Assembly (NCBI GenBank): GCA_024398995.1
Contig: JAKSIE010000007.1
Span: forward strand, 1-64,000
Direction: 5' to 3'
Source of the DNA: Fibrobacter sp.
GTDB lineage: Bacteria; Fibrobacterota; Fibrobacteria; Fibrobacterales; Fibrobacteraceae
DNA length: 64,000 nt
The translations under genes were made by a program, and so were the position numbers. Of the stretch, positions 36,674 through 46,782 are shown piece by piece. The notes beneath the pieces were generated by a model. It was not told where the DNA came from and did no database searches. It saw only the letters and a program-made list of their open reading frames with translations. Numbering within the stretch: position 1 is the first letter of the stretch; each line of letters begins with the position of its first letter.

Positions 36674-38962
36674 TTACTTGATCACGTTTGATAGAGCTGT
36701 GGAAAGCTGGGCTATACTGATAGGCTTAGCCACGTGGTCGTTCATTCCTGCGTCAAATGCTTTTTGTCGATCCTCGTTGAAAGCGTTTGCTGTCATAGCG
36801 ATAATAGGAATTTTTGCCTTGTACAAATTATCCATTTTTCGAATGGCGACGGTTGCTTCGTAACCATTCATATTGGGCATCTGGATATCCATAAGGATAA
36901 GGTCGTAGTAGGCATCGTCATTGGTTGTCAGCATTTCAATAGCCTTACGACCGTCCTCGGCCAGTTCAATAGAGAATCCCATCTCGCTAAGAATAGCGAT
37001 GGCGATTTCTGCGTTCAACGAGTTGTCTTCGGCAAGAAGAATTCGCTTGCCCTTGAACTTGCTCAAGTCGCTTTCGGTTACATTGTCCAAGGGACTTGTT
37101 TTGCCATCGTTCTTTGCTTCGATCTGCTTTGCGACTTCGACTTGTTCCGGTGTTGGAATTCGTAAGGGCAGCTGGATGGTTACCTTGGTGCCTTTGCCTA
37201 CCTTGCTTTCGATGTTGATGCTGCCTTCCATCAGGTCAATGATTTTTTTGACGATGGGCATACCTAGGCCGGAACCGCCAACTTTGCTGTCTGTCGAGGT
37301 TCGTTCTCTGGAAAATTCATCGAATATGTGGGGGAGGAATTCTTCGCTAATACCAATGCCGGAGTCTTCGGAAATGGCGGTGAACATGGTGTATCCCGGC
37401 CTATCACATTCGGATTCGGTCAAGGATAACTTGATGTAGCCACCAGCGGGGGTATACTTGATTGCGTTACTAATAATGTTCAGCGTCAGTTCTCGAATTT
37501 TCGTTTCGTCACCAATGACGTAGTCGTGTATTAGGTGATATTCGTTACTGAAGGTAAGTCCGCTGGCGTGGGCAAGGTCGGTGAATACGTCATCGGTAAT
37601 GTCTTCGAATTTCTGGGTGTTGATGATGTTGTCTTCCAGGAAAATCTTGCCACTTTCGATGCGTGCCATTTCAAGAACGTTATTGATGAGGCTTAGCAGG
37701 AATTGACTGGAATTCTGAATTTTCGTAACGTAGTCAATGCATTTTGCCTTGTCGTCCAAATTATTTTGAATAAGGCCTGTAAAACCGATGATGGCGTTCA
37801 TCGGAGTGCGAATGTCGTGGCTCATGTTGAACAGAAAGTTCGATTTTGCCTGGTTAGCATATTCTGCTTGTTTACGGGCGTCTTCGAGGGACTTGTTTAA
37901 TTTTTCCTGTTGAAGCATTTCTTCTGTAACGTCGCCGAGAAAGCCAGAAATAGAAATTGTGCCGTCTGCTTCCACCAGTTTGGTACCACCGGCTCTTAGG
38001 TAGATAAGTCCCTTTTCGGGATGGTTCCATTGAAGAGTCTTAGACTTGACCATGCCCCTGCGCATTTCGTTGCTATCGCGGTTTGCATCTCGAAGGGATT
38101 GCTTTGTAAATCGGCTGTTTAAATACTCTAAGGTTTCTGTTGGACTCAGGTTGCTGGACTGAATGCCGAGGATTTTTTTCCAGGTACTGTTACCGACGAG
38201 ACCGCAAATGTTTTCATCCTTGTCAAGGATATACTTCCAGATGCCGTAGCCTGTGGAGGCCAGAACTTGGTGGGCCTCGGTAAGTCTGTTTTGAATTTCA
38301 TTTTTTTCGTTTTCTTGAACGAAAACATGGAGCAGACAACCGCCAAATAGGAGACCCAGTGTGTAAATGGGGAGAAGAGGGAAGAATGTTTGGCTGATTA
38401 CGGCACAGATCATTACGACGCCGAACATGCCGATTGTAATGTGTCTACGCTTTTTGGCACCAGAGGATTTGTGGGCAACTAAAAGAGTTTGTACCGATGT
38501 GAACGCAAATAGGACAACCTGGGCAACAAGAGCCACGTATCTTAGAACGTTGGTATGGAAAACTCCATCGATGTCAATCCAGAAGAACAGATGGTTGAAA
38601 TGGTTGACAATTAAGAATAGGATGCAGAAATTGATGAAAAGTATACTAGCAACCTTAAGAAATTTGCCGAAACCGTTTTGTACTTTTAGGTAGGCAATGA
38701 CATACTTGCACCAGTAAACAACTGTTAGGGAGCCCATGATGTAATAGGCTATGGTGTCCGTGTATAGCAGGCCTATGTTATGGTTGTATGCCAGAAAACC
38801 CCAGGTAATGTCTGTGATATAGTATATAAGCACACATAAGGCAAAGTTACGGTAAACCGTCTGGACTTCAGATTGCCTGGAGCATCTAAAAGAGTCGTGA
38901 TTGATAATCACGTGGGTGATGAGAGCGATGATTCCTATAACAGAATAATAAATGTAATGCAT
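36674..38962 (-). CDS. Membrane hybrid sensor histidine kinase
   Basis: 762 residues. Seven hydrophobic segments in residues 1-215, a PAS-like domain about 230-350, HisKA with His382 in [19 protein letters not shown], HATPase_c (N box [15 protein letters not shown] boxes EDSGIGI and GGSGLGM) about 480-602, and a receiver about 637-760 (Asp692 in [13 protein letters not shown]). No ligand-binding extracellular domain, so it senses within or near the membrane. First gene of the three-gene phosphorelay; 35 bases before the response regulator. Confidence 0.93.
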   Translation of the reverse strand: MHYIYYSVIGIIALITHVIINHDSFRCSRQSEVQTVYRNFALCVLIYYITDITWGFLAYNHNIGLLYTDTIAYYIMGSLTVVYWCKYVIAYLKVQNGFGKFLKVASILFINFCILFLIVNHFNHLFFWIDIDGVFHTNVLRYVALVAQVVLFAFTSVQTLLVAHKSSGAKKRRHITIGMFGVVMICAVISQTFFPLLPIYTLGLLFGGCLLHVFVQENEKNEIQNRLTEAHQVLASTGYGIWKYILDKDENICGLVGNSTWKKILGIQSSNLSPTETLEYLNSRFTKQSLRDANRDSNEMRRGMVKSKTLQWNHPEKGLIYLRAGGTKLVEADGTISISGFLGDVTEEMLQQEKLNKSLEDARKQAEYANQAKSNFLFNMSHDIRTPMNAIIGFTGLIQNNLDDKAKCIDYVTKIQNSSQFLLSLINNVLEMARIESGKIFLEDNIINTQKFEDITDDVFTDLAHASGLTFSNEYHLIHDYVIGDETKIRELTLNIISNAIKYTPAGGYIKLSLTESECDRPGYTMFTAISEDSGIGISEEFLPHIFDEFSRERTSTDSKVGGSGLGMPIVKKIIDLMEGSINIESKVGKGTKVTIQLPLRIPTPEQVEVAKQIEAKNDGKTSPLDNVTESDLSKFKGKRILLAEDNSLNAEIAIAILSEMGFSIELAEDGRKAIEMLTTNDDAYYDLILMDIQMPNMNGYEATVAIRKMDNLYKAKIPIIAMTANAFNEDRQKAFDAGMNDHVAKPISIAQLSTALSNVIK

Positions 38963-39133
38963 TCTTTATTCTCCAGGAAAATCCTTAAAAAAAACAAAAG
39001 ACCGTAACACTATTGAAAATGATAGTTTTTTGTAACAAAAAATGGAGATTTTTATCCTAAAAAATCTCAAAAAAACATAAAAAAGACGCCAATGAAATTG
39101 ACGCCTTTTGTTTGAACGGGTTAATGCAACAAA

Positions 39134-40519
39134 TTAGCCGCAGCGGAACTTGTCTGCGTCGATGCCGATGTAGTCGGGATAGTCGTTGTTGAAGCAAGCG
39201 GCGCAGTAGTTTTCGCCTTCGCCGGTACATTCCTTCATGCCTTCTACGCTGAGGTAACCTAGGCTTTCTACGCCCAGCATCTTTGCGATTTCGTCGGGAG
39301 TCATGGAGCTGGCGGCAAGTTCGCCCTGGCTGGGGAAGTCCATGCCGAAGAAGCAGGGGTGAGCTACCGGAGGAGATGCAATGCGGATGTGGACTTCCAA
39401 GGCGCCTGCGTCACGGAGCATCTTGGAAAGAATCTTCAGGGTGGTGCCGCGGACGATGGAGTCTTCCACCACGCAGACGCGCTTGTTCTTGAGGACGCCT
39501 TCGATGGGATTGAACTTCAGTTTCACCTTCTGTTCGCGGACGTTCTGGGTGGGGTCGATGAAGGTACGGCCCACGTAGTGGTTGCGGAGGAGGCCGATTT
39601 CAAAGCGGATGCCGCTGGCCTGTGCGTAGCCCAGGGCTGCGGTAGTGGCGCTATCCGGAACGGAAATGACGATGTCTGCGTCAACGGGGCATTCCTTGGC
39701 CAACTGCTTGCCCATCTTGCGGCGGACCTTGTCGCAGGACTGCTCGAAGATCTTGGAGTCCGGACGGCTGAAGTAGATGTACTCGAAAATGCAGTGGGCC
39801 AGACGGTCCTTCTGGGTGAAACGTTCGGAATGGAGACCGTTGGTCGTAATGGTAAGAAATTCACCAGGCTGGATGTCGCGAACGTAGTTGGCGCCTAGCA
39901 AGTCGAAGGCGCAGGTTTCAGAAGCGACACACCAGGATTTTCCCATACGTGCGATGGAAAGGGGGCGGAAGCCGAAGCCGTCGCGGGCCACGTACATGGT
40001 GTCCTTGCTGATGAAGATCAGACAAAAACAGCCGGTGAATTTGGTAATAGCTTTCTTGATTGCTTGTCCCAAGTCATCGGCTTCTGTGCGTGCGATTTCA
40101 TGAAGAAGAATTTCTGAGTCGGAAGTGGTCTGGAAGATGTGACCTTCGTTTTCCATTTCCTGACGCAGTTCGGTGGCGTTGGTGATGTTACCGTTGTGAA
40201 CTACTGCCAGCTGGCCCCACTTGCAGCTCACCAAAATGGGCTGGGCGTTTGCCAGGGTGCTTGCGCCAGTGGTGCTGTAACGAACGTGGCCGATGCAGGT
40301 GTTACCCGGGCATTCGTCTACGTTGTGTTCTTGCAGGAGGGTGGAAACCAGACCCATGGACTTACGGACGCGAATCTTGTCGCCGTCGGTCACTGCAAAG
40401 CCTGCGGATTCCTGACCGCGGTGCTGCAGAGCGTACAGACCCATGGTAACATTGCGGACTACGTTCTCGCCATTGAAAATGCCGATGACGCCGCATTCTT
40501 CATGAATTTCTTCGAGCAT
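39134..40519 (-). CDS. purF: Amidophosphoribosyltransferase
   Basis: First committed step of purine synthesis: PRPP plus glutamine to phosphoribosylamine. 461 residues from MLEEIHEECG, with GAGG upstream; the eight residues before Cys9 look like the propeptide removed to expose the catalytic Cys, as in the Bacillus-type enzyme. CIGHVRYSTTG, then the PRPP motif VCVVEDSIVRGTTLK. Late Cys residues (CAACFNNDYP) and an earlier Cys fit the 4Fe-4S form. The frame extends 32 codons upstream but lacks similarity. Confidence 0.96.
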   Translation of the reverse strand: MLEEIHEECGVIGIFNGENVVRNVTMGLYALQHRGQESAGFAVTDGDKIRVRKSMGLVSTLLQEHNVDECPGNTCIGHVRYSTTGASTLANAQPILVSCKWGQLAVVHNGNITNATELRQEMENEGHIFQTTSDSEILLHEIARTEADDLGQAIKKAITKFTGCFCLIFISKDTMYVARDGFGFRPLSIARMGKSWCVASETCAFDLLGANYVRDIQPGEFLTITTNGLHSERFTQKDRLAHCIFEYIYFSRPDSKIFEQSCDKVRRKMGKQLAKECPVDADIVISVPDSATTAALGYAQASGIRFEIGLLRNHYVGRTFIDPTQNVREQKVKLKFNPIEGVLKNKRVCVVEDSIVRGTTLKILSKMLRDAGALEVHIRIASPPVAHPCFFGMDFPSQGELAASSMTPDEIAKMLGVESLGYLSVEGMKECTGEGENYCAACFNNDYPDYIGIDADKFRCG

Positions 40520-40770
40520 AACGCCTCTTTGGAAATGAAATTCTCCCTGCCTCAAGGGCCGTAGCTCACCGGAATTGGTGCAAGCGAGAGAATCAAGCGG
40601 AAAAAAAATAAACACCCATTGAATAGGAGCAAAGGGCGAAAATTTGAAAAATTTTGGCGAATTTTGCCTAAAAACGGCGATTTCTTTACGTTTTGTGTAA
40701 AAACAACCTTTTTTGAAGTTTTTGTTTTACAATTTCTGAAAATGTGTTTTTGCGATAAAAAAGCGCAATT
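40520..40770. other. Purine-gene leader region
   Basis: A 250-base stretch without genes. A+T-rich with imperfect inverted motifs GAAAATTTGAAAAATTTT and GGCGAATTTTGCC. No known riboswitch fold was recognised. Confidence 0.4.
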
Positions 40771-41727
40771 CTAGTACTTCAAGGTTGGTTTCACCTGTGT
40801 ATATGTAGCCGTATATATGCTGATATAGTGAGGCTCTACGACGGTGCTTACCACCAAAGCGATTAATCCCAGGAACATGGCAATCTTGATCAGGCCTTGG
40901 GCTCTGTGGTAGTTCTTTTGATGGGCTGAAATGATAGCTGCTCCAAGGGTTGGGGTAAGGGTGGCGGCGGCGACAATCAAGAACCATTTGGAAAAATAAC
41001 CTTGCATGACTGGTAGAGGCAGGAGGACCCAACAGAAAATGGCTAGGGCGCCTGCCAGGCGGCGTGCGGTGGGGGCACCCGCAATGAGGGGAAAAGTCAT
41101 GATGCCGGCCTTGAGATCTCCGGTTTCATCTTCAAGGTCCTTGTAGATTTCCCGGGTGGTGGTGAGCAGAAAGGCGAATAGCATGGCGGGATAGAGATTT
41201 CCGAGTCGCGAGGAAAATGCAATAGATGTCTTATCGATAACAACAACCGTGTAAAGTAAGTTCAGGATTAAAGGGGTGGCGCAGAGAAATGCAACCGTCA
41301 TGTTCTTCAGCAGGGGAATGTGTTTCAGCTTTTTGTTGTAGGCAATAAGAAGAAGCACGAGGGCGACAAAGAACAGGAACGGAGTTACGTAAGCTCCGGA
41401 TAAGATTCCGTCGGTAAGCCCGCAAACAACGGTAAGAACAGCCATGGCGATCCATGCTGCTTTTGCAGCGCCGATGCTTATGCGTCCACTAGGTAGCGGA
41501 CGTTCAGGACGGTTCAGCTTATCGCTTTCAAAATCAAGGACGTCGTTCTGGATGTTTCCAAAACCGATGGCGAAGGCAAATCCAAATGCCTGCAGGATTA
41601 GTGTGTAAAGTGGGATGTCGGATGCGCCAAAAGTGATAGCGCCTTGCAGAAAATACCCGATGAATAATGTCACCACGGCGATGACAATATTTACAGGGCG
41701 TGTCATTTTAAAAATTGTAGCAAGCAT
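40771..41727 (-). CDS. UbiA-family prenyltransferase
   Basis: 318 residues from MLATIFKMTRPVNI. An integral membrane protein with about nine hydrophobic segments. First Asp-rich motif NDVLDFESDKLNRPERPLPSG and second motif DLEDETGDLKAG bind the prenyl diphosphate through Mg2+. The pattern fits the subfamily that includes geranylgeranylglycerol-phosphate and chlorophyll-type transferases. Product unknown. No ribosome site; TATTCTAT lies about 12 bases before ATG, so the leader would be minimal. Divergent from the superoxide reductase gene. Confidence 0.85.
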   Translation of the reverse strand: MLATIFKMTRPVNIVIAVVTLFIGYFLQGAITFGASDIPLYTLILQAFGFAFAIGFGNIQNDVLDFESDKLNRPERPLPSGRISIGAAKAAWIAMAVLTVVCGLTDGILSGAYVTPFLFFVALVLLLIAYNKKLKHIPLLKNMTVAFLCATPLILNLLYTVVVIDKTSIAFSSRLGNLYPAMLFAFLLTTTREIYKDLEDETGDLKAGIMTFPLIAGAPTARRLAGALAIFCWVLLPLPVMQGYFSKWFLIVAAATLTPTLGAAIISAHQKNYHRAQGLIKIAMFLGLIALVVSTVVEPHYISIYTATYTQVKPTLKY

Positions 41728-41870
41728 AATAAAAAAATAGAATACTTGTTGAATTTCGTTTTCTGCAAGAGTGATTTTGGTAAAAAATATTTCAAAAGAA
41801 TTCGCCTTGTGTAACCTTTGGACCTTTAGGTACATTGCCTATAGCTGTAAAACTTCAAAAGGAGAACCTT

Positions 41871-42257
41871 ATGAAAAATCTGACATTCTTTCGTTGCCCC
41901 ATGTGCGGAAACATCGTGGTCTACGTCAAGAACTCCAGTATCCCCGTGGTATGCTGCGGCAAACCCATGGAGGAAATCGTCGCAAACACCATGGACGCTT
42001 CCAAAGAAAAGCATGTGCCCGTGGTGGAGGTTTTCAGAAATTCTGCCATGGTTTCTGTTGGCTCCGAATCTCATCCTATGATTGATTCTCATTACATAGA
42101 ATGGATAGCCTTGGAGACTGGATCTGGATTTCAGATCCACTATATGACTCCTGGGGAACAACCTTGCTATGAATTTTTTGTACGGGATTTTGATAAGCCC
42201 GTTGCTGCCTTTGCCTATTGCAATCTGCATGGGCTTTGGAAAACAAATATGGTTTAA
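41871..42257 (+). CDS. dfx: Superoxide reductase (desulfoferrodoxin)
   Basis: 128 residues from MKNLTFFRC; AAGGAG upstream decides the start against a longer frame. Reduces superoxide to peroxide without making oxygen, as in anaerobes. Centre I: Cys9, Cys12, Cys28, Cys29 (desulforedoxin-type). Centre II: His48 with Glu46-Lys47 before it, His68, His74, Cys117 and His120, the full Fe(His)4Cys set. Fits an obligate anaerobe. Confidence 0.95.
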   Translation: MKNLTFFRCPMCGNIVVYVKNSSIPVVCCGKPMEEIVANTMDASKEKHVPVVEVFRNSAMVSVGSESHPMIDSHYIEWIALETGSGFQIHYMTPGEQPCYEFFVRDFDKPVAAFAYCNLHGLWKTNMV

Positions 42258-42337
42258 AATTTGCAGAGGGAGGCCTAGAGCCTCCTTTTTTTATTCTTGC
42301 TGCCGGCTGATTTTTTTTCATTACTATATTTTAAATC

Positions 42338-42667
42338 ATGGCGTTTTTCACAAAGAGCAAGATAGAAGACCTTCGCAGGGAAGCGGACCAGCTTTCCATT
42401 TGTATAGAACATTTTCTGTACGCGTCGGATATTGTGCCCGAATGGGATTACAAGACCCGAGGTTTCTATGATAACTGCATTGAAAAGTGCAATGGCCGCT
42501 TGAAGGCCATCCATTTCATTATGGAATCCATTCGCCGTGGCCGCCCGGTAACGGAAGCGGAATTGGATGAGGCTCGTGAACGTGATGATTCTGAGGCGGG
42601 CCTTGCCGCCAAGAGGCGTGTGGAAGAAAAGAAGAATTTGAAGAACGGGGAAGCCGATGCGAAGTAA
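42338..42667 (+). CDS. Hypothetical charged protein overlapping rsgA
   Basis: 109 residues, soluble, mostly helical with many Arg/Lys/Glu and a C-terminal coiled-coil-like stretch (EAELDEARERDDSEAGLAAKRRVEEKK). TATATTTT at 42325-42332 lies 5 bases before the ATG, without Shine-Dalgarno. The stop overlaps the rsgA start by 11 bases, so both are probably made from one transcript. Not recognised. Confidence 0.6.
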   Translation: MAFFTKSKIEDLRREADQLSICIEHFLYASDIVPEWDYKTRGFYDNCIEKCNGRLKAIHFIMESIRRGRPVTEAELDEARERDDSEAGLAAKRRVEEKKNLKNGEADAK

Positions 42668-43820
42668 TTTCGAAGCCGACAACGACTTTGAAGAGGAAGA
42701 AGCACCTCTCCGTTCTGTACGCCCTACCCGCAGAGACCATCGCAGCCGTCGCATTGACGTAATGAAGGAACTGGAAAGCGGTGTGGTGGATGAACGCCCT
42801 ATTAAGGAACGTTACAGCCGCGAATTCAAGAAGGCAAAAATCAAACGCGTAAAGGACCCCATCGAAAATATCGGTGAGGAAAACTGCGTTGAGGGCCTGG
42901 TGATGGAAGTCCATCGCCGCACCTGCGAAGTTCGCTTTGATAATCGTGACATAGTTACCGCCATGTACCGTGCTACTACGTCCAAGACTCTTGGTGAATT
43001 CCCTGCTGTCGGAGACCGTGTTCTTTTGGGGCAGGTGAACGATGCCGAAGATGAAGGCGATGGCGTTGGCTCCCAGAAGTACTGCGTGGTCCGAGTCCTT
43101 CCGCGTAAGTCAGAACTTAAGCGCCCTGGCCCCCGAGACAGTTTCTACAAGCAGCAGACCTTGGCCGCCAATATTGACCAGGTGGTCATTGTGGCTAGCG
43201 TCACCCAGCCTGAGTTTAACTACGGCTTTATGGATCGCTTCTTGCTAGCATCCAACCTCAACAACCTGCCCTTTGTCCTTGTCCTTACAAAAATGGACCT
43301 TCTCCCGCATGGGGAGGCCGACCTGTCCGACGACATCCGGGACTTCATGTCCATCGCCGACAAGGTGATTCCGGTCAGCGTCAAGAACGGTACCGGTCTT
43401 GACGAACTCCGGGCCGAACTTCTTGGAAAGTCCTCTGTATTCAGCGGTCAAAGCGGGGTAGGCAAGTCTACTTTGGTCAACGCTCTTGTGCCCGAAGCAG
43501 AACTGCGTACCGGCGAAGTCCGTGAACGCGACGGCAAGGGCCGCCACACTACGACGTCTTCTAGTCTCTTTGATTTTCCTGGTGGCGGTTACGTTATAGA
43601 TACTCCGGGCATCCGCTCCATTGGACTTATGGATATGGATGCAGAGACTTTGGCGAAAATCTTCCCGGGTTTCTTTGAAGATGACTTGTTCACTTGCAAG
43701 TACAGCAACTGCATTCACGTGAAAGAACCTGGCTGCGCTGTTCGTACGGCAGTGGAAAGCGGTAGATTGACTCCCGCCCGTTACGCCAGCTACTTGAGAA
43801 TTTTGAACTCGAAGAATTAA
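42657..43820 (+). CDS. rsgA: Ribosome small-subunit GTPase RsgA
   Basis: 387 residues. Circularly permuted GTPase acting in 30S maturation. An N-terminal basic/acidic extension (about 1-70), OB-fold (about 75-160), G4 TKMDLL before G1 GQSGVGKSTLVNAL and G3 DTPGI; a C-terminal zinc module with CKYSNCIHVKEPGC. The G order 4-1-3 confirms the permutation. GGGGAA upstream of ATG. Confidence 0.94.
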   Translation: MRSNFEADNDFEEEEAPLRSVRPTRRDHRSRRIDVMKELESGVVDERPIKERYSREFKKAKIKRVKDPIENIGEENCVEGLVMEVHRRTCEVRFDNRDIVTAMYRATTSKTLGEFPAVGDRVLLGQVNDAEDEGDGVGSQKYCVVRVLPRKSELKRPGPRDSFYKQQTLAANIDQVVIVASVTQPEFNYGFMDRFLLASNLNNLPFVLVLTKMDLLPHGEADLSDDIRDFMSIADKVIPVSVKNGTGLDELRAELLGKSSVFSGQSGVGKSTLVNALVPEAELRTGEVRERDGKGRHTTTSSSLFDFPGGGYVIDTPGIRSIGLMDMDAETLAKIFPGFFEDDLFTCKYSNCIHVKEPGCAVRTAVESGRLTPARYASYLRILNSKN

Positions 43821-43827
43821 GAGGCTT

Positions 43828-44235
43828 ATGGATATTGCTATTAAGATAACATTAATCGCCTCCGTGATTCTCATAGGTTACAACCTTTCGCTGTTGTTGA
43901 CCTCCTACGAAGTTGCCTGCGAAAAGGATAAGCAAATTAAGATCCTTGCTGCTGATACCGATTCTAGCGAGGCGGAACTTCGTTTTTCCAATACTTTGTT
44001 GACTGGAGTTCTTACGGTGATTTTTGCGGTTTTAACCTACTTGTCGGGCCTTGCCCTTTGGGTGGTGGCTGTGGTTGCCGCCAAAATGGTTGTGAGTTGC
44101 TGCATGTCTAATATGAAACTCAATCGTATTATGAAAAGCGATGTGGTGGACCAGACCTTTTTTAAGTTGACTAAGCTGGACGCCGTTACCAATATTCTTT
44201 TTGGAATGGGTGTTGCTTTAATTCTGGTCGCCTAA
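43828..44235 (+). CDS. Small integral membrane protein
   Basis: 135 residues. Hydrophobic helices at about 5-25, 55-90 (a long segment, probably two helices) and 115-133. AGAGG upstream. Between rsgA and a barrel protein; not recognised. Confidence 0.65.
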   Translation: MDIAIKITLIASVILIGYNLSLLLTSYEVACEKDKQIKILAADTDSSEAELRFSNTLLTGVLTVIFAVLTYLSGLALWVVAVVAAKMVVSCCMSNMKLNRIMKSDVVDQTFFKLTKLDAVTNILFGMGVALILVA

Positions 44236-44247
44236 CTGGAGTTTAAA

Positions 44248-44835
44248 ATGAAAATGAAATTGTTAAGTGTTCTTCTTCTCCTTTTGGCTTGCTCGGGTTT
44301 GGGCTTTGCCCAGAATGCATCCGGCTCAAGTTCTGGGGCTGCCTCCGGTGGAGTCCAGGTTCCGATCTTTGTTGGCGGCGCTTTGGAATTTGGTTCTGGA
44401 ACGGGTGTCGGTGCCCAGAATGAACGTGGCGTTGGAATGCGTAATATTGAAGCCATGGTTGGCTATTGGTATCCTCGACTCGGTTTTATTCGCGGTGGCT
44501 ATGGTTATTCTGCATTTAACGAAACTGATGACAACAATGATTCTTACTCTGTAAAACACCACGACATTGATGTGGAACTGGCTGTCCATGTCTATGGCGA
44601 TCTCTATGTGAAGGGCGACTATTCCAGGGCTCGTGACTTGAGCGATATTGGCGATGTTGCCTGGAACGAATGGGGCCTGGGCATAGGTTCCATTGTGAAT
44701 ATTATTTCTAAGACCTTGCTTTTTGCCGAAGTGGACTATCGTTGGGTTCTGGAACATTATGATCCCTTCCTGGATAAGAGAGTGAAGGGAACCCGTTTGC
44801 AGTTTAATTTTGGATTTGCGGTTTATGTCTACTAA
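44248..44835 (+). CDS. Predicted outer-membrane beta-barrel
   Basis: 195 residues. CTGGAG upstream. Signal peptide MKMKLLSVLLLLLACSGLGFAQ, a Ser/Gly-rich linker, then strands with alternating aromatics (WYPRLGFIRGGYGYSAF, LYVKGDYSRARDL, LLFAEVDYRWVLEHY) and a final aromatic-rich strand LQFNFGFAVYVY. Overlaps nadD by 11 bases. Confidence 0.65.
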   Translation: MKMKLLSVLLLLLACSGLGFAQNASGSSSGAASGGVQVPIFVGGALEFGSGTGVGAQNERGVGMRNIEAMVGYWYPRLGFIRGGYGYSAFNETDDNNDSYSVKHHDIDVELAVHVYGDLYVKGDYSRARDLSDIGDVAWNEWGLGIGSIVNIISKTLLFAEVDYRWVLEHYDPFLDKRVKGTRLQFNFGFAVYVY

Positions 44836-45463
44836 GAAGAACGTTGCCATTCTTGGGGGCGCCTTCGATCCTGTTCACAAGGATCATGTGACTGTTGCAA
44901 AGACTTGTCTTGACCGTGGGTTCTGCGATGAAGTCTGGTTTATGCCTAGTCCCGATCGTTGGGACAAGACTTTGAATGCAAGCCCGGAAGATCGATTTGC
45001 CATGCTTGATTTGGCTTTTTCCGGCGACAAGCGTCTGGTACTTTCGGACTTGGAAATTCAGCAGGGCGATTTTCGTGGTTCCTACGTTTTTTTGATGGGC
45101 ATTAAGGAAATGTTCCCGGATATTAATTTCCGCTTGCTGGTTGGCGCAGATAGCTATGAGAATATTCCTCACTGGCGCGACCCCATGAATTTCTTTGGCA
45201 CCAACTACAATGGACACCTGCTGCTTCGTGATATTGAACTAATCGTGTTTGCCCGTCAGGACTATCCCAAGCCGGATGTGGATTTGCATAAATCCAAGGG
45301 CTACGCACCGATGCTGTGGCTCGGCAAGGAAGAAGGTTTTGAAGGTGTGTATTCCAGTACCGCGATCAGAAAATCCTTGATGTGCAACTATAATGAATGT
45401 CCTGAAGGTCTTGAACCCGTGGTATACGAGTATATTCGGGAACATGGGCTTTATAACGAGTAG
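44825..45463 (+). CDS. nadD: Nicotinate-nucleotide adenylyltransferase
   Basis: 212 residues from MSTKKNVAIL. Joins ATP to nicotinate mononucleotide in NAD synthesis. ILGGAFDPVHKDH is the nucleotidyl-transferase motif (GGxFDPxHxGH; here Asp replaces the Gly), SSTAIRKSL is the C-terminal SxTxxR motif. The frame's first ATG (44810) would give 5 extra residues. An NAD theme continues from cinA/pncC at 11016. Confidence 0.85.
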   Translation: MSTKKNVAILGGAFDPVHKDHVTVAKTCLDRGFCDEVWFMPSPDRWDKTLNASPEDRFAMLDLAFSGDKRLVLSDLEIQQGDFRGSYVFLMGIKEMFPDINFRLLVGADSYENIPHWRDPMNFFGTNYNGHLLLRDIELIVFARQDYPKPDVDLHKSKGYAPMLWLGKEEGFEGVYSSTAIRKSLMCNYNECPEGLEPVVYEYIREHGLYNE

Positions 45464-45475
45464 CGAGGAATTGTT

Positions 45476-46462
45476 ATGGTTCCTTCCGACATGTACTTTG
45501 AAAGTGTGGTGCAGCCTGAACATGAAGGCTGGCTGTTGCTGAAATCCTTGTGCGCCCGTTTTACCTACCATAGCGAAATGGACTGGGCGGACAAGCTTGC
45601 CCGTGGTCTTGTGTCGATTAATGGGGAAGTGGCGAATGCATCTACGATTGCTCACAAGAACGATAAGGTTGTTTATCACGTAGAAAACTACACGGAGCCT
45701 GAGGTTCCCACAAATTACGACATCGTTTTTGAAGACGACGAATTCATGCTGGTGGCAAAGCCTGCGGGCGTTCCAGTCCACCATACGGGTCGTATTTTCT
45801 ACAATACTTTTACTTCCATTGTACGCCGTGGAACGGATTACGAAACCGCAACTCCTATGCACCGCTTAGACCGCGATACGGGCGGCTTGATGTTGTTTGC
45901 CAAGTATGCGGAATCGGCGGCAAGATTCCAAAAGAACTTGGATAGAATTTTGTTGCGCAAGTTCTATATGGCTGTGGTTCGCGGCAGCTTCCCTGGCGAG
46001 GTGGACTGCCAAATGCCTCTTCGGGAAGATCCCAATGACAACATCCGTTTGCGAATGCATCATTTTGAAGACGGTAAGCCCTGTCATACATTCTTTAGAA
46101 AGTTGAAGGAAGGTGTACTTTCTACGGGGGAGGCTTACTCCGTTGTCGAAGCGGAACTTTTGACGGGCCGCAAGCACCAGATTCGTGCTCATCTATCGGA
46201 GTTGGGTTTCCCCATTCTGGGGGATCGCCTTTATAGCTTTGGCGGTAAGTACTACGAGAAGATGACGGATAAGGTTGCCGAAGCCAGAGCCAAGGGCGAG
46301 CTTAGTCAGGAAGATGCCCTGTCTGAAGAGGATTACGCAATTTTGGGCGGACGCAGTCACATGCTTTATGCTTACAAGGCGGAAATCCAGTTGCCTTACT
46401 GGAGGGAATCTCGCACATTCTCCTGCGAGGGTTTTCCCGAAGACATGGCAAAACTGGTTTGA
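45476..46462 (+). CDS. RluA-family pseudouridine synthase
   Basis: 328 residues. An N-terminal S4-like RNA-binding part (about 15-80) and a catalytic domain with HRLDRDTGGLMLFAK (catalytic Asp) and TGRKHQIRAHL. GAGG upstream of ATG. Which rRNA or tRNA position is modified cannot be read. An internal insert near residues 255-295 (EKMTDKVAEARAKGELSQEDALSEED) is longer than usual. Confidence 0.88.
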   Translation: MVPSDMYFESVVQPEHEGWLLLKSLCARFTYHSEMDWADKLARGLVSINGEVANASTIAHKNDKVVYHVENYTEPEVPTNYDIVFEDDEFMLVAKPAGVPVHHTGRIFYNTFTSIVRRGTDYETATPMHRLDRDTGGLMLFAKYAESAARFQKNLDRILLRKFYMAVVRGSFPGEVDCQMPLREDPNDNIRLRMHHFEDGKPCHTFFRKLKEGVLSTGEAYSVVEAELLTGRKHQIRAHLSELGFPILGDRLYSFGGKYYEKMTDKVAEARAKGELSQEDALSEEDYAILGGRSHMLYAYKAEIQLPYWRESRTFSCEGFPEDMAKLV

Positions 46463-46506
46463 TTATTAGAAAACTCAAAAAAAATCACTTTTTTTGCCTA
46501 AATCCC

Positions 46507-46536
46507 TTGACAACTATTTCAGATTATCTATATTTG
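46507..46536 (+). promoter_or_regulatory. tRNA-Asn promoter
   Basis: TTGACA (46507-46512), 16 bases, TATATTTG (46529-46536), 35 bases before the tRNA. The clearest example of this promoter pattern. Confidence 0.75.
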
Positions 46537-46571
46537 GGCACGTCAATGAGAGAAATCCCAAAGACACTGAT

Positions 46572-46644
46572 TGCTTCATAGCTCAGTTGGTAGAGCCCGC
46601 GACTGTTAATCGCGTTGTCCTTGGTTCGAGTCCAAGTGAAGCAG
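46572..46644 (+). tRNA. tRNA-Asn(GTT)
   Basis: Acceptor TGCTTCA/TGAAGCA, D-arm GCTC...GAGC, anticodon stem CGCGA/TCGCG around CTGTTAA (anticodon GTT), T-arm CTTGG-TTCGAGT-CCAAG, discriminator G. CCA not encoded. A U1-A72 pair starts the acceptor stem. Confidence 0.95.
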
Positions 46645-46649
46645 CTCAA

Positions 46650-46680
46650 GAGCCTCGATGAAAATCGAGGCTCTTTTGTT
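46650..46680 (+). terminator. tRNA-Asn terminator
   Basis: GAGCCTCGAT-GAAA-ATCGAGGCTC with a T-rich tail, 6 bases past the tRNA. Confidence 0.9.
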
Positions 46681-46782
46681 TTATGCTGTTGGCATTAGAA
46701 TTCACGAAAAAAATTTTTCAGGTAGTTTTTGTGGGCGACATTGTTATATTTCATACGAAAAGTTTACAAAAAAGGAGAAATG

